Positions 13,302-19,739 of a stretch of 23,185 bases of DNA are shown here, one piece after another. The notes beneath the pieces were generated by a model. It saw only the letters and a list, made by a program, of their open reading frames with translations, did not search any database and had not been told where the DNA came from. The stretch is taken from positions 1-23,185 of IMG/VR virus record IMGVR_UViG_3300006802_000606. One strand, 5' to 3'. Within the stretch, counting starts at the first letter, position 1; each line of letters opens with the position of its first letter. This DNA is from a virus. The translations under genes were made by a program, and so were the position numbers.

Positions 13302-14285
13302 TTAACCAATGTCTTTTATGATTTGTTTTGTTTGCCCTAATTTTCCATTAATGGCGTCGGTGTCGGTCATGTCACCCTCACCCCAGATGCCCTCTCCTGT
13401 GCTTCGTTTCATTTCATCGTTGAAGGCCTTTAATTTTGGAAGTGCGTCATACAATCCTTTAGCCAGCAGTCCCAAGCCCACCAATATGCCGGCTGGTCCA
13501 AAGAATGTTATCGCTATCAATCCCAGTGCTATCTCAAATTTCTCGAGGTTTTCGGTTACGAAGCCAATGGCCTTGGCCAAATCTTCCATTTTTTCTTTGT
13601 TATCGCCACCGGTGAATGCTATGATAAATTTGTCAAAACTTTGTGTCACCCTCGCCAACGAGGCGCTCATGCCCGTGGAACCTTGTTCCAATGCCGCTAA
13701 TCCTTTGCCCTGCGGTCCTAAGAAATCATACATGGCCTTGGCGCTCAATGAAGCACTGTTTTTAACCTGCTCATACATCTGCGGGAATCGGGCACGGAAT
13801 GCCTGGCCTAGTATTTTAGAACCCTCTAATCCAGCATCTTTGATTTTAACAAAATCCTCTGCCGCCGCATCGATGTCTGTGCCGGTCATACGAGCCGCGG
13901 CACCGATCATTTCATAGTATTTTGGTATTTCTCTTAATGGTATATTGTTTTGTAATAGGGTCTGGGTGGCCTTTAATGTTTTGTCCAACTCAAAACCATA
14001 CTGTGTTGAAAATTGGGTGGCTTTTTTAAATGCTTCGCCGCCCTCCAGCGTTGAACCCGCCAGTCCATTCAATGATTGCTGAAGTCGATCAAATGTTTTC
14101 TGTAGCTCTATGGATTGCTTGATGATTTGTGCACCACCCAATGCCACTAGGGCTGTCTTGACCAATCTGAAAGTGTTCTGTAAAGACAGGCCCTGTTTGT
14201 CCAAACGATTCAGAGAGCTCTGTAGCTGGTTCACCCCGCCCAGTCCCCTCAATAATACATCAATGATCAATGGTGAAGTGGCCAT
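13302..14285 (-). CDS. Tape measure protein, N-terminal part
   Basis: The 327-residue frame begins MATSPLIIDVLLRGLGGVNQ, a typical tape measure start. It continues with the TMP core (RLQQSLNGLAG, then FEL-DKTLKATQTLLQNN), a TMP-type block PKYYEMIGAAARMTGTDIDA, and the hydrophobic segment LGLIAITFFGPAGILVGLG. The tape measure sets tail length and carries membrane-active segments. It ends at TAA (13302-13304), while the same frame resumes at once and encodes the typical C-terminus. Joined, the protein would be about 596 residues. The ATG shares one base with the stop of the frameshifted chaperone extension upstream. Confidence 0.8.
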   Translation of the reverse strand: MATSPLIIDVLLRGLGGVNQLQSSLNRLDKQGLSLQNTFRLVKTALVALGGAQIIKQSIELQKTFDRLQQSLNGLAGSTLEGGEAFKKATQFSTQYGFELDKTLKATQTLLQNNIPLREIPKYYEMIGAAARMTGTDIDAAAEDFVKIKDAGLEGSKILGQAFRARFPQMYEQVKNSASLSAKAMYDFLGPQGKGLAALEQGSTGMSASLARVTQSFDKFIIAFTGGDNKEKMEDLAKAIGFVTENLEKFEIALGLIAITFFGPAGILVGLGLLAKGLYDALPKLKAFNDEMKRSTGEGIWGEGDMTDTDAINGKLGQTKQIIKDIG

Positions 14286-14485
14286 TATCGTTTCCTCGGT
14301 TTAATAATGTTATTATTCTTTGATTCGTTCATTGTTTTTTGTCTTTCCTGGTTCTCGTTTAAGATGTATCCGGCCCACATCTGTAATTCCAACGTTGTCA
14401 TCTCCATAATTTCTGTGATAGATTTTTTTAATCTATCCGCCAGCATTATGACGAATCTTAAATCAACGTTGGCCGTTATTCCTTT
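14285..14485 (-). CDS. Tail assembly chaperone -1 frameshift extension (GT-like)
   Basis: A frame without its own good start is open from about 14500 to a TAA at 14285-14287, and is -1 relative to the upstream 114-aa gene. It encodes about 65 residues (NVDLRFVIMLADRLKKSITE, then MTTLELQMWAGYILNENQER) and ends KPRKR. The TLELQMWAGYI part resembles the T domains of GT chaperones. The shift could occur at A-AAG (14485-14482), two codons before the zero-frame stop, helped by an upstream AGAGG (14493-14497). The stop overlaps the tape measure ATG by one base, exactly where a GT protein should end. Its internal ATG lacks a ribosome site. Confidence 0.65.
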   Translation of the reverse strand, partial: KGITANVDLRFVIMLADRLKKSITEIMEMTTLELQMWAGYILNENQERQKTMNESKNNNIIKPRKR

Positions 14486-14820
14486 GCGATTGCCTCTGGC
14501 GTAAATTGTGCCTTACCTCCGTTGATTGCTGTGGCTATCTTTACGATAACAGCAGGATCGGCTTCGTTCATTAATTTCGCTCGATCTGCATCCACAAATA
14601 TTCTTTTACCATCAGCATCCCTGCTTTTCACCAACACTGTTTCTACCAGTGCTTCTACCACATTTCCCTTGGACGCCAACTCTACTATCTTGGCTTCGTC
14701 CTTGAATGAATAGGTGTTTCGATAATAGATATCTGTGCCCCATTCCTCACAATGATATTTGGTCATTTCACCAGAAATGCTTTTTTGAAAGTGCTCACTT
14801 ATTTTGTCTTGTATAGTCAT
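14476..14820 (-). CDS. Tail assembly chaperone (G-like)
   Basis: The 114-residue product lies directly before the tape measure, the conserved site of the G-like chaperone that coats the tape measure during tail assembly. It has an aromatic/charged N-terminal part (ITSFKDEAKIVELASKG-like NTYSFKDEAKIVELASKGNV) and a helical C-terminus (AVIVKIATAINGGKAQFTPE). The ATG overlaps the previous gene by 4 nt (ATGA). A -1 shift near its end would make a longer GT-type protein of about 178 residues. A ratio of short to long product is usual in this family. Confidence 0.7.
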   Translation of the reverse strand: MTIQDKISEHFQKSISGEMTKYHCEEWGTDIYYRNTYSFKDEAKIVELASKGNVVEALVETVLVKSRDADGKRIFVDADRAKLMNEADPAVIVKIATAINGGKAQFTPEAIAKE

Positions 14821-15128
14821 TTGCTTTTCCTTATTGTTTGTCTTCGTTTGATTACTTCTCTTATCGCTGGCTCAATTATTCCTAAAGGTGCTTGTTTGCT
14901 GTAGCCATCCTCTAATTTTTCACTATATGGTTGTCGGTTGTAAATTCTTGCATTCTGTTGGGTTATAGTTTTTTTCCAAGATTTCTTGAATAAACCACTC
15001 CTGACAGGGCTCCGCCTTTTTACCGTGTTGTATAAGTCATTCGTGGTCTCAATCTGCTCCTGACTGATTGCTCGCTTGACATCGGCGATGGCTTTCTTTG
15101 CATTAAATTTTACAACCAACTCAACCAT
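14817..15128 (-). CDS. HK97 gp10-like head-tail / tail completion protein
   Basis: I start at the ATG at 15128, 8 nt after the stop of the tail tube gene, not at 15182 inside that gene. The 103 residues read MVELVVKFNAKKAIADVKRA, then VKRRSPVRSGLFKKSWKKTI and PYSEKLEDGYSKQAPLGIIE, ending with a basic helix. The order P-V-x-S/T-G-L-x-x-S-W, then Y-x-x-x-L-E-x-G-x-S and Q-A-P is the signature of the HK97 gp10 family. These proteins act at the neck or cap of the tail. Placement after the tail tube gene is unusual, since gp10 homologues normally come before it. Confidence 0.75.
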   Translation of the reverse strand: MVELVVKFNAKKAIADVKRAISQEQIETTNDLYNTVKRRSPVRSGLFKKSWKKTITQQNARIYNRQPYSEKLEDGYSKQAPLGIIEPAIREVIKRRQTIRKSK

Positions 15129-15136
15129 TATAATCT

Positions 15137-15553
15137 TTACAGATTTGTTTTGGTTACTGCACCTGTCACTTGAAAAGCACAAGTAGCTGTTACCGCACCA
15201 TCATTGGATGCAGAAACTTCGTGTGAAGTAATGATCACTTCCGCACTTAGTTTTACACCTGTTGAAGTGCCTGATGGGTATAATTCCACAGTGGCCGCTG
15301 TAGCACCTGGTCCAGCGAACAATGCGTTTTGTGCGTCATCGTCCTCTCTGAAATACAGATCCATAGAGCCTGTTGCTGTGGTCAAACCAGGCAGATATGT
15401 TCTAGCTGTTTGACCCATTGTTGTTGTTTCAATCGTATCACCTGTTTGTGATAGACTGAATGAAATTACTGAAGCTATTGCGGTAGCGGAGCCACCAACA
15501 TCAAACTTCGCAACTCCATTGATACCGTTATATACGGCAGTGTTTGTTGCCAT
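15137..15553 (-). CDS. Major tail (tube) protein
   Basis: The 138-residue protein has the marks of a siphovirus tail tube subunit: N-terminal GVAKFDVGGSATAIASVISF, an ETTTMGQTARTYLPGLTTAT segment followed by GSMDLYFREDDDAQNALF, and a C-terminal strand-rich domain (AEVIITSHEVSASNDGAVTA). The tube protein forms stacked rings around the tape measure. AAGGAGG lies 7 nt before the ATG, inside the previous gene, consistent with a highly translated structural gene. TAATG junction with that gene. Confidence 0.85.
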   Translation of the reverse strand: MATNTAVYNGINGVAKFDVGGSATAIASVISFSLSQTGDTIETTTMGQTARTYLPGLTTATGSMDLYFREDDDAQNALFAGPGATAATVELYPSGTSTGVKLSAEVIITSHEVSASNDGAVTATCAFQVTGAVTKTNL

Positions 15554-15774
15554 TAGTTGTCCTCCTTATTATAAGGTTTGATGACCTCCGCCTTCGCTTC
15601 TTTAATTTGCAAAATCGGTTTTGGTCGTTTGGTTGATTTGGTCTTGCTTTCTGTTGCGGTTGTGCTTACAACAGCAGGTTGTTTAAAAGACCAGCCTGAT
15701 TTCAACATCGTTTGGACCTCTTGGTTTTCAACGATCTTGGAAATGCCTTGTTTGTCGTACATCTGTATAGCCAT
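15553..15774 (-). CDS. Small hypothetical protein of the neck region, 73 aa
   Basis: The product begins MAIQMYDKQGISKIVENQEV and continues MLKSGWSFKQP, then a disordered Ser/Thr/Lys-rich tail ending YNKEDN. The N-terminal piece resembles small proteins encoded between connectors and the tail tube in HK97-like phages (a short domain with W followed by a flexible tail). Function unknown. Coupled on both sides by one-base TAATG overlaps. Confidence 0.65.
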   Translation of the reverse strand: MAIQMYDKQGISKIVENQEVQTMLKSGWSFKQPAVVSTTATESKTKSTKRPKPILQIKEAKAEVIKPYNKEDN

Positions 15775-16211
15775 TATGCGTTTCCTCTCTTATAGACGTA
15801 TATTACTTCAAATGTCAGAGTCATCTCTCCCAACGGTGGTTGTCGTTCCACCACTTCCACACCTATCAGCCTTGAATCGACGTAGTGTGTGGCCAACTTG
15901 TCCACGGTTATGTTCCTGTTCCTGTTGGTTTCTAGGACTTGTTCAATGTTCTCTATGAGGTTGTTCCTCTTGGTGTCTATCTGATCACCTCGTAGATAAC
16001 ATTTCAGTTGTATCTGTAATCTACCCTGCCTCTCGCTCATTGATATGTCGGCCCTCTCCTCTGATGCCGTCCAAACTTGTATGGCAGGAAATTGGGTTAT
16101 CGCTAACTTTTCAAAGTCAAAAGTTTCGCGGCTCACTAACCCCACTGCAGGATCGCTCATGTTTTGAAGCTGTTCAATAATATTTTTTGTGATCTGTTCT
16201 CTGGCGCTCAT
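15774..16211 (-). CDS. Tail terminator-like protein
   Basis: 145 residues, starting MSAREQITKNIIEQLQNMSD. The sequence has the usual terminator fold pattern: an N-terminal helix, a strand with FPAIQVWTASEERAD, a hydrophilic strand pair (GRLQIQLKCYLRG), a second helix (KRNNLIENIEQVLETN), and a C-terminal strand block (PLGEMTLTFEVIYVYKRGN). This resembles lambda gpU / HK97 gp17-type proteins that cap the tail tube. Position between the connector and tail tube genes supports it. It follows the connector gene by 5 nt. Confidence 0.7.
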   Translation of the reverse strand: MSAREQITKNIIEQLQNMSDPAVGLVSRETFDFEKLAITQFPAIQVWTASEERADISMSERQGRLQIQLKCYLRGDQIDTKRNNLIENIEQVLETNRNRNITVDKLATHYVDSRLIGVEVVERQPPLGEMTLTFEVIYVYKRGNA

Positions 16212-16216
16212 TGGGT

Positions 16217-16663
16217 CTATCTAACAAGACGACCGAAGTGTGTGGGCTGTTTCTCTGAAGCCTCTATAGTTCCACTACTATCATAATCGTACTTGATTCC
16301 ATCCTGCATTAATTTTGTAATTTCTTCGCTGTACATCGTACGATAATATTTCATTTTTTCTCTGAATATATCGCCGTCGGTGCTGAATGTAGAAAGACGA
16401 GGGAAGATATAGTAGCCCAAGACATGATACACAGCGGCACGTGTGAATTGTGCCTCTAATAATAGATTGGTATCCATTTCCGTATAGGTGCCTGATGTTA
16501 TATCGTATCTACCATATGTAGATCGAGGCCACCATTGGATTCGTAAATCTCTCTGTATATCTGCTGTTGTTTTTGTATGTAGATCTGAAAAGGATGGGAT
16601 TCCGTATTCAGTTATTTGTGGTTCATATTCTAATAGATCTGAATCACTGCTATAATTTGCCAC
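16217..16663 (-). CDS. Head-tail connector protein
   Basis: The gene starts with GTG at 16663; AGGAGG is 8 nt upstream. The 148-residue protein begins MANYSSDSDLLEYEPQITEY and contains LHTKTTADIQRDLRIQWWP, a helical LLLEAQFTRAAVYHVLGYYI and an acidic C-terminal half (MKYYRTMYSEEITKLMQDGI). This layout recalls gp6/gp15-type connectors placed after the capsid gene. It is the first gene transcribed from the late promoter at 16710-16717, which opens the tail module. The mature role is docking the portal to the tail. Confidence 0.7.
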   Translation of the reverse strand: MANYSSDSDLLEYEPQITEYGIPSFSDLHTKTTADIQRDLRIQWWPRSTYGRYDITSGTYTEMDTNLLLEAQFTRAAVYHVLGYYIFPRLSTFSTDGDIFREKMKYYRTMYSEEITKLMQDGIKYDYDSSGTIEASEKQPTHFGRLVR

Positions 16664-16709
16664 GACAAAGTCCTCCTAGGTTGTGATGTGTTAGTCCTTC
16701 TAACAAATA

Positions 16710-16717
16710 TATTTATA
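16710..16717 (-). promoter_or_regulatory. T4-type late promoter TATAAATA
   Basis: The minus strand reads TTATAAATAT. Predicted start near 16704, giving a 41-nt leader with an AGGAGG site for the connector gene. The box begins inside the U-tract of the terminator that ends the capsid transcript, so termination and re-initiation share bases. Confidence 0.7.
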
Positions 16718-16743
16718 AAAAGAAAGGGCCCGAAGGCCCTTTC
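16717..16743 (-). terminator. Intrinsic terminator after the major capsid gene
   Basis: On the minus strand a 9-bp stem (GAAAGGGCC with GGCCCTTTC) closes a UUCG loop (16731-16734) and is followed by TTTTT (16721-16717). UUCG is an unusually stable tetraloop. It lies 35 nt after the capsid stop codon. Confidence 0.88.
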
Positions 16744-16777
16744 CATGTTTATAGCGAATCAAATTCGTTATTGATTA

Positions 16778-17650
16778 TTAGTCAACAACTGCCTCTGATT
16801 TAACTTTAACTGCGTAAGCGTCTTTAAGGATCGCGTTACCTCTTGCTGTCGTAGCAACATACTCTGTACTTCTTAATGAAGCATCGTATTGTTCTTTGAC
16901 AACGATTGGTCTTTTGATCACGTGTCCAAACGCCTCAGGTGAAAATACTCCACCCACTGCATCGCTCGCTGAATCAACCACAACTGCTGTAGTCATAAAG
17001 ATTTTGCAGTTATAGATTTTTCCAACGTATGCACTTGATGACAGTAAAGAGTTACCCACTGTAGAAATAGCTGGTGCTTGTGAACCAACGAATCCTGCTT
17101 GAGTTAACACTTTAGCCACGTTGTGCAATTGTGCTGGTGCGAATACACCGTAGTAATCACCATCGGAGTCAGTCGTCGCATTTTGTCCTCTTAGCAAGTA
17201 GATCGCTTTAAGGATGTCATTTGGCGATAAGTCTGTGCCTGATGAGTTGATCACGTTAGTTGTTAATGAATCAAATTGTGCGAACACGTCTCGATCCACT
17301 TTCTCCCCAATAGCTCGTCCTAAAATGCCACCAATATCTTGGGCAACATTTCTAGTTGATGCTTCTCTTAACAAGTCTGTTAAGTCTGCTCTCACACCTA
17401 ATTCACTCGCTGTGATAGTGACTGTAGATGGGTTAACAGATGTTTGGGTTGATAGGTCTGTTCCTTCAGTTAGGCCTGAAGCCGATACTGTTGGATACAC
17501 TGGAACTTGTGCTGTTAAGCCTGGTGTTCCTGTGTAGTCGAATACTTTCACTAGGCCACCTGCGATCGATCTCTCGGATGCAGAAAATATAGCCTCTTGG
17601 ATTATATTCGTTAACAACGCTGAATGCGTTGATGTTGTGTTGATTGCCAT
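16778..17650 (-). CDS. Major capsid protein (HK97 fold)
   Basis: The 290-residue protein lies between scaffold and connectors. It has the N-arm/E-loop start (MAINTTSTHSALLTNIIQEA), a spine-helix-like part (LREASTRNVAQDIGGILGRA, then IGEKVDRDVFAQFDS), a P-domain strand (YYGVFAPAQLHNVAKVLTQA), and the C-terminal VIKRPIVVKEQYDASLRSTE block followed by AILKDAYAVKVKSE, all typical of HK97-type coat proteins. AGGAG stands 9 nt before the ATG. The gene ends its transcript with a strong terminator. It makes the icosahedral shell. Confidence 0.9.
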   Translation of the reverse strand: MAINTTSTHSALLTNIIQEAIFSASERSIAGGLVKVFDYTGTPGLTAQVPVYPTVSASGLTEGTDLSTQTSVNPSTVTITASELGVRADLTDLLREASTRNVAQDIGGILGRAIGEKVDRDVFAQFDSLTTNVINSSGTDLSPNDILKAIYLLRGQNATTDSDGDYYGVFAPAQLHNVAKVLTQAGFVGSQAPAISTVGNSLLSSSAYVGKIYNCKIFMTTAVVVDSASDAVGGVFSPEAFGHVIKRPIVVKEQYDASLRSTEYVATTARGNAILKDAYAVKVKSEAVVD

Positions 17651-17674
17651 TGCTGGTCTCTCCTGTTGTTATGT

Positions 17675-18385
17675 TTAAAACATACGCTTTACATCAGAAG
17701 TACTCTGCTTGTATTGTGCGTATATCTTTCTATGTTCTGGATTGTTTAGATCCAACTGAGAGATATCAATGTCCTTTATTGATTTTGGTTTGGTGTTTCC
17801 TGTAGATCCAGATCCACTTGGACCCGCGGCTTTGAAATGTGCGTTTTGATCTATGAACTCTTTTACGAGTAGATCAACCGACATTGGTTCCCCGGAATCG
17901 GTGTATCTTGGAGCTCCATTGTCCCCAATAACTTCAACTTCACCTGCTTCGCTCAATCTTACCTTTTCTTTTACCAGTCTTGCGACCTGATCAGGGTTGA
18001 TTGCTTTGTATTTGGAAGCGGCATTTACTATCGCTCCATCTACCTTAACTTGGTTAAGTTGTGTTCTGAGTTGAGTGATCTGTTGGTCTTTCTTTTCAGC
18101 AGTTTCCTTCAGGATCTTTTCAAACTCACCTCGCTTCTTTTGCTCATCGATTCGCAACTGCTCTTCTTTGGTCAAAAGTTCGCGATATTTTTCAATATCT
18201 ACATCAGCGTATTTCTTCAACACTTTTTCCTCTGTATTTCTTTTTACAGCGGCCATTGCGTTGTTGAATTCTTCTAATGTAATGGTTTTTGATACCTCTT
18301 TTTCCGGCTGTGATTGTTTAGTGTCTTTTGCTTCTGTAGCCGTAACATCTGCAAGTTGGACATCTGTCGCTTTTGACTCTGACAT
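17675..18385 (-). CDS. Capsid scaffolding protein
   Basis: The 236-residue product has a disordered acidic N-terminus, then a long coiled coil with strong charge alternation (roughly residues 40-125, e.g. LLTKEEQLRIDEQKKRGEFE and ETAEKKDQQITQLRTQLNQV), then a Gly/Ser-rich linker (AAGPSGSGSTGNTKP) and a basic C-terminal helix. Such a layout immediately before the major capsid gene is that of phage scaffolds, which direct shell assembly and then leave or are degraded. AAGGAGG is 7 nt before the ATG. No protease domain is visible. Confidence 0.85.
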   Translation of the reverse strand: MSESKATDVQLADVTATEAKDTKQSQPEKEVSKTITLEEFNNAMAAVKRNTEEKVLKKYADVDIEKYRELLTKEEQLRIDEQKKRGEFEKILKETAEKKDQQITQLRTQLNQVKVDGAIVNAASKYKAINPDQVARLVKEKVRLSEAGEVEVIGDNGAPRYTDSGEPMSVDLLVKEFIDQNAHFKAAGPSGSGSTGNTKPKSIKDIDISQLDLNNPEHRKIYAQYKQSTSDVKRMF

Positions 18386-18417
18386 TTGAGTTCCTCCTTT
18401 TGGTTGAGTAAGTTTAT

Positions 18418-18690
18418 TTATTTTGTTTCTTTGCCGCCAGTGAATATATCATTGTAGTATTCTTTGATTCTTTTTTCGTCTGAGCTGTATAATGCCAGTA
18501 GTTCTAGTTTTCTTTTGTGTATCAATGCTTTCATTTTTTGTAGATGCTTCCTCGCCATGAATGCGGCACGAATGCTTTGGTGTTTTTGCACTCTCTGATT
18601 ATAGAATAGATATTGTTTGATTTCGTTTTCTAGTGCGTTGGCTGTGGCTGTTTGTACTGCCTGGCCTTTTAACTTACCATGATAGGGCAT
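18418..18690 (-). CDS. Small basic helical protein, 90 aa
   Basis: Begins MPYHGKLKGQAVQTATANAL and is almost wholly helical, with clusters of K/R (FMARKHLQKMKALIHKRKLE) and an acidic end (YSSDEKRIKEYYNDIFTGGK). There is no membrane segment. It lies between the small Cys-rich gene and the scaffold gene. No strong ribosome site. Possibly a structural or DNA-binding small protein; family not recognised. Confidence 0.65.
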   Translation of the reverse strand: MPYHGKLKGQAVQTATANALENEIKQYLFYNQRVQKHQSIRAAFMARKHLQKMKALIHKRKLELLALYSSDEKRIKEYYNDIFTGGKETK

Positions 18691-18698
18691 ACACTAAT

Positions 18699-18953
18699 TT
18701 ATTCCCAATCAAACGGTGCTCGCCATTTTTTCTTCAGTCCCAGTCCACAGTCTTCCATGGAACAGGTCTGCCAGTATGGTCTTTTATTATTTCTTGCGTG
18801 TCTGTGTTTTTTGCAGAAATATATTTTGTATAGCCATCCGAGAACAATTTCTTTACAGCGACCAATACAGGACAACATAGACCGCCCTGATACAGATGTT
18901 TTCTTTCTGGCTGTGTTGTTTGTGATGTTTGTTTTTTTCCTGCCACGGCTCAT
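18699..18953 (-). CDS. Small Cys/His-rich protein, 84 aa
   Basis: The ATG at 18953 comes one base after the stop of the XhlA-like gene and the frame ends 8 nt before the next ATG, fitting the packed gene order. The protein is basic and carries Cys29, Cys33, Cys47, His50, His52, Cys64 and Cys69, a pattern able to bind zinc, and ends KKKWRAPFDWE. Another frame (18734-18946, GTG start, 70 residues) also looks fairly protein-like; I prefer this one for its ATG, tighter spacing and Cys/His pattern. Neither has a ribosome site. Function unknown. Confidence 0.5.
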   Translation of the reverse strand: MSRGRKKTNITNNTARKKTSVSGRSMLSCIGRCKEIVLGWLYKIYFCKKHRHARNNKRPYWQTCSMEDCGLGLKKKWRAPFDWE

Positions 18954-18954
18954 A

Positions 18955-19179
18955 CTACATTTTCATCAACAGCACCACGATGGTGGATAGCAGTCCCGCT
19001 ATCACCGTGCCCGCGCTGTATATCAGTGTTTTGATAGTGCCGCCGTTGTTTTTATTCATATGTTCGCACATCTCATCCAGTTTTTCTTCTATCTTGTCCA
19101 ATCTCTCGTTAATTCTCATAAATCTTTGTGTGCATAGCTCCACATGTGCCTCGAGGTTTGTTTTTTCTATGTCGCTCAT
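18955..19179 (-). CDS. XhlA-like coiled-coil membrane protein
   Basis: I choose the ATG at 19179, 4 nt after the speD stop, over 19215 inside speD. The 74-residue product has an N-terminal coiled coil (about 18-43: RINERLDKIEEKLDEMCEHM), a KNNGG hinge and one C-terminal transmembrane helix (about 50-72: LIYSAGTVIAGLLSTIVVLL). This architecture is that of XhlA/hemolysin-like phage proteins near holin genes. It could help in lysis or act as a membrane-linked structural factor; no holin or endolysin is visible in this window, so the lysis role is inference. Confidence 0.7.
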   Translation of the reverse strand: MSDIEKTNLEAHVELCTQRFMRINERLDKIEEKLDEMCEHMNKNNGGTIKTLIYSAGTVIAGLLSTIVVLLMKM

Positions 19180-19183
19180 TGTT

Positions 19184-19606
19184 CTATAGGCCGAGGAATC
19201 CTGGATTGGTCTCAAATAATTCTAATCTGTTGATATCTATTGTGCGGAATTCGTTTTCGCGATCCAATAGTTTGTAGTCTATGCGCTCGGGCTCAAACTG
19301 ACGAAGCCATAATAGCACCGTATCAATGTCCATCTCTCCACAAGTATAAACATCCAGCTGTATCACGGGATAATGTGATTCGGTCCATGAATGGAACGTG
19401 ATTGATGATGTTTCAATGATCACGGCGCCAGACCAACCTGTGTTGCCCTTCACTGGACACCAGGCGGTATGTGGTCCTGATAGTATTTTCATGTCGATGT
19501 GTTGGACCAAACTGGCCAACTCGCGGGCTAGATCAAAATCTTGTAGTGGTGGTGCGTTAACTTCCGCCCTCACCAATAGATGTTTGTGTTGTAGAACCGG
19601 TGTCAT
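19184..19606 (-). CDS. speD: S-adenosylmethionine decarboxylase (SpeD-like)
   Basis: The enzyme decarboxylates S-adenosylmethionine to supply aminopropyl groups for spermidine. The 140-residue length fits the small bacterial/archaeal class 1b proenzyme. HKHLLVRAEV (7-16) matches the first strand; GWSGAVII (57-64) and then SSITFHSW (67-74) match G-x-S-G and S-H-I-S-I-H-T-W of the family; DVYTCG (85-90) carries the catalytic Cys89. Aligned to family members, Ser67 would become the pyruvoyl group and His72 the processing histidine, but the residue before Ser67 is Thr66 instead of the usual Glu. The gene is a viral auxiliary gene between portal and head genes; polyamines may aid DNA packaging or host metabolism. 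Confidence 0.82.
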   Translation of the reverse strand: MTPVLQHKHLLVRAEVNAPPLQDFDLARELASLVQHIDMKILSGPHTAWCPVKGNTGWSGAVIIETSSITFHSWTESHYPVIQLDVYTCGEMDIDTVLLWLRQFEPERIDYKLLDRENEFRTIDINRLELFETNPGFLGL

Positions 19607-19608
19607 GG

Positions 19609-19731
19609 TTATTTTTTTTTATATCCTGCGGCATAGGCGGCCCTGCCCTGTTTTGCGGCCTTGCTCTTAGACTTATAGGTCTTGCCTTTACTGCCCCATT
19701 TATAACCACCCTTGACTTTATGAACTGGCAT
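19609..19731 (-). CDS. Small basic protein, 40 aa
   Basis: The ATG at 19731 has AGGAG about 6 nt upstream and the frame is 41 codons including stop. It begins MPVHKVKGGYKWGSKGKTYK and ends AAYAAGYKKK, so lysine, glycine and tyrosine dominate and it is strongly basic. Very similar short lysine/glycine proteins occur next to portal and capsid genes in other phages. A nucleic-acid-binding or head-internal role is possible. Its end is encoded by nine consecutive A on the coding strand, a potential slippage site just before speD. Confidence 0.75.
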   Translation of the reverse strand: MPVHKVKGGYKWGSKGKTYKSKSKAAKQGRAAYAAGYKKK

Positions 19732-19739
19732 GTGTGCTC

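Noticed and set aside
13302-13304. Genome-wide reassignment of TAA as the reason for the split tape measure
   Set aside because: TAA ends many other genes here at correct positions with one-base TAATG overlaps (for example at 11246, 15553, 15774 and 22874), so TAA is a normal stop in this genome.
18734-18946. 70-aa GTG-start frame alternative to the 84-aa Cys/His protein
   Set aside because: Fairly protein-like, but it lacks a ribosome site and leaves a larger gap before the next gene; kept as an alternative, not as a feature.
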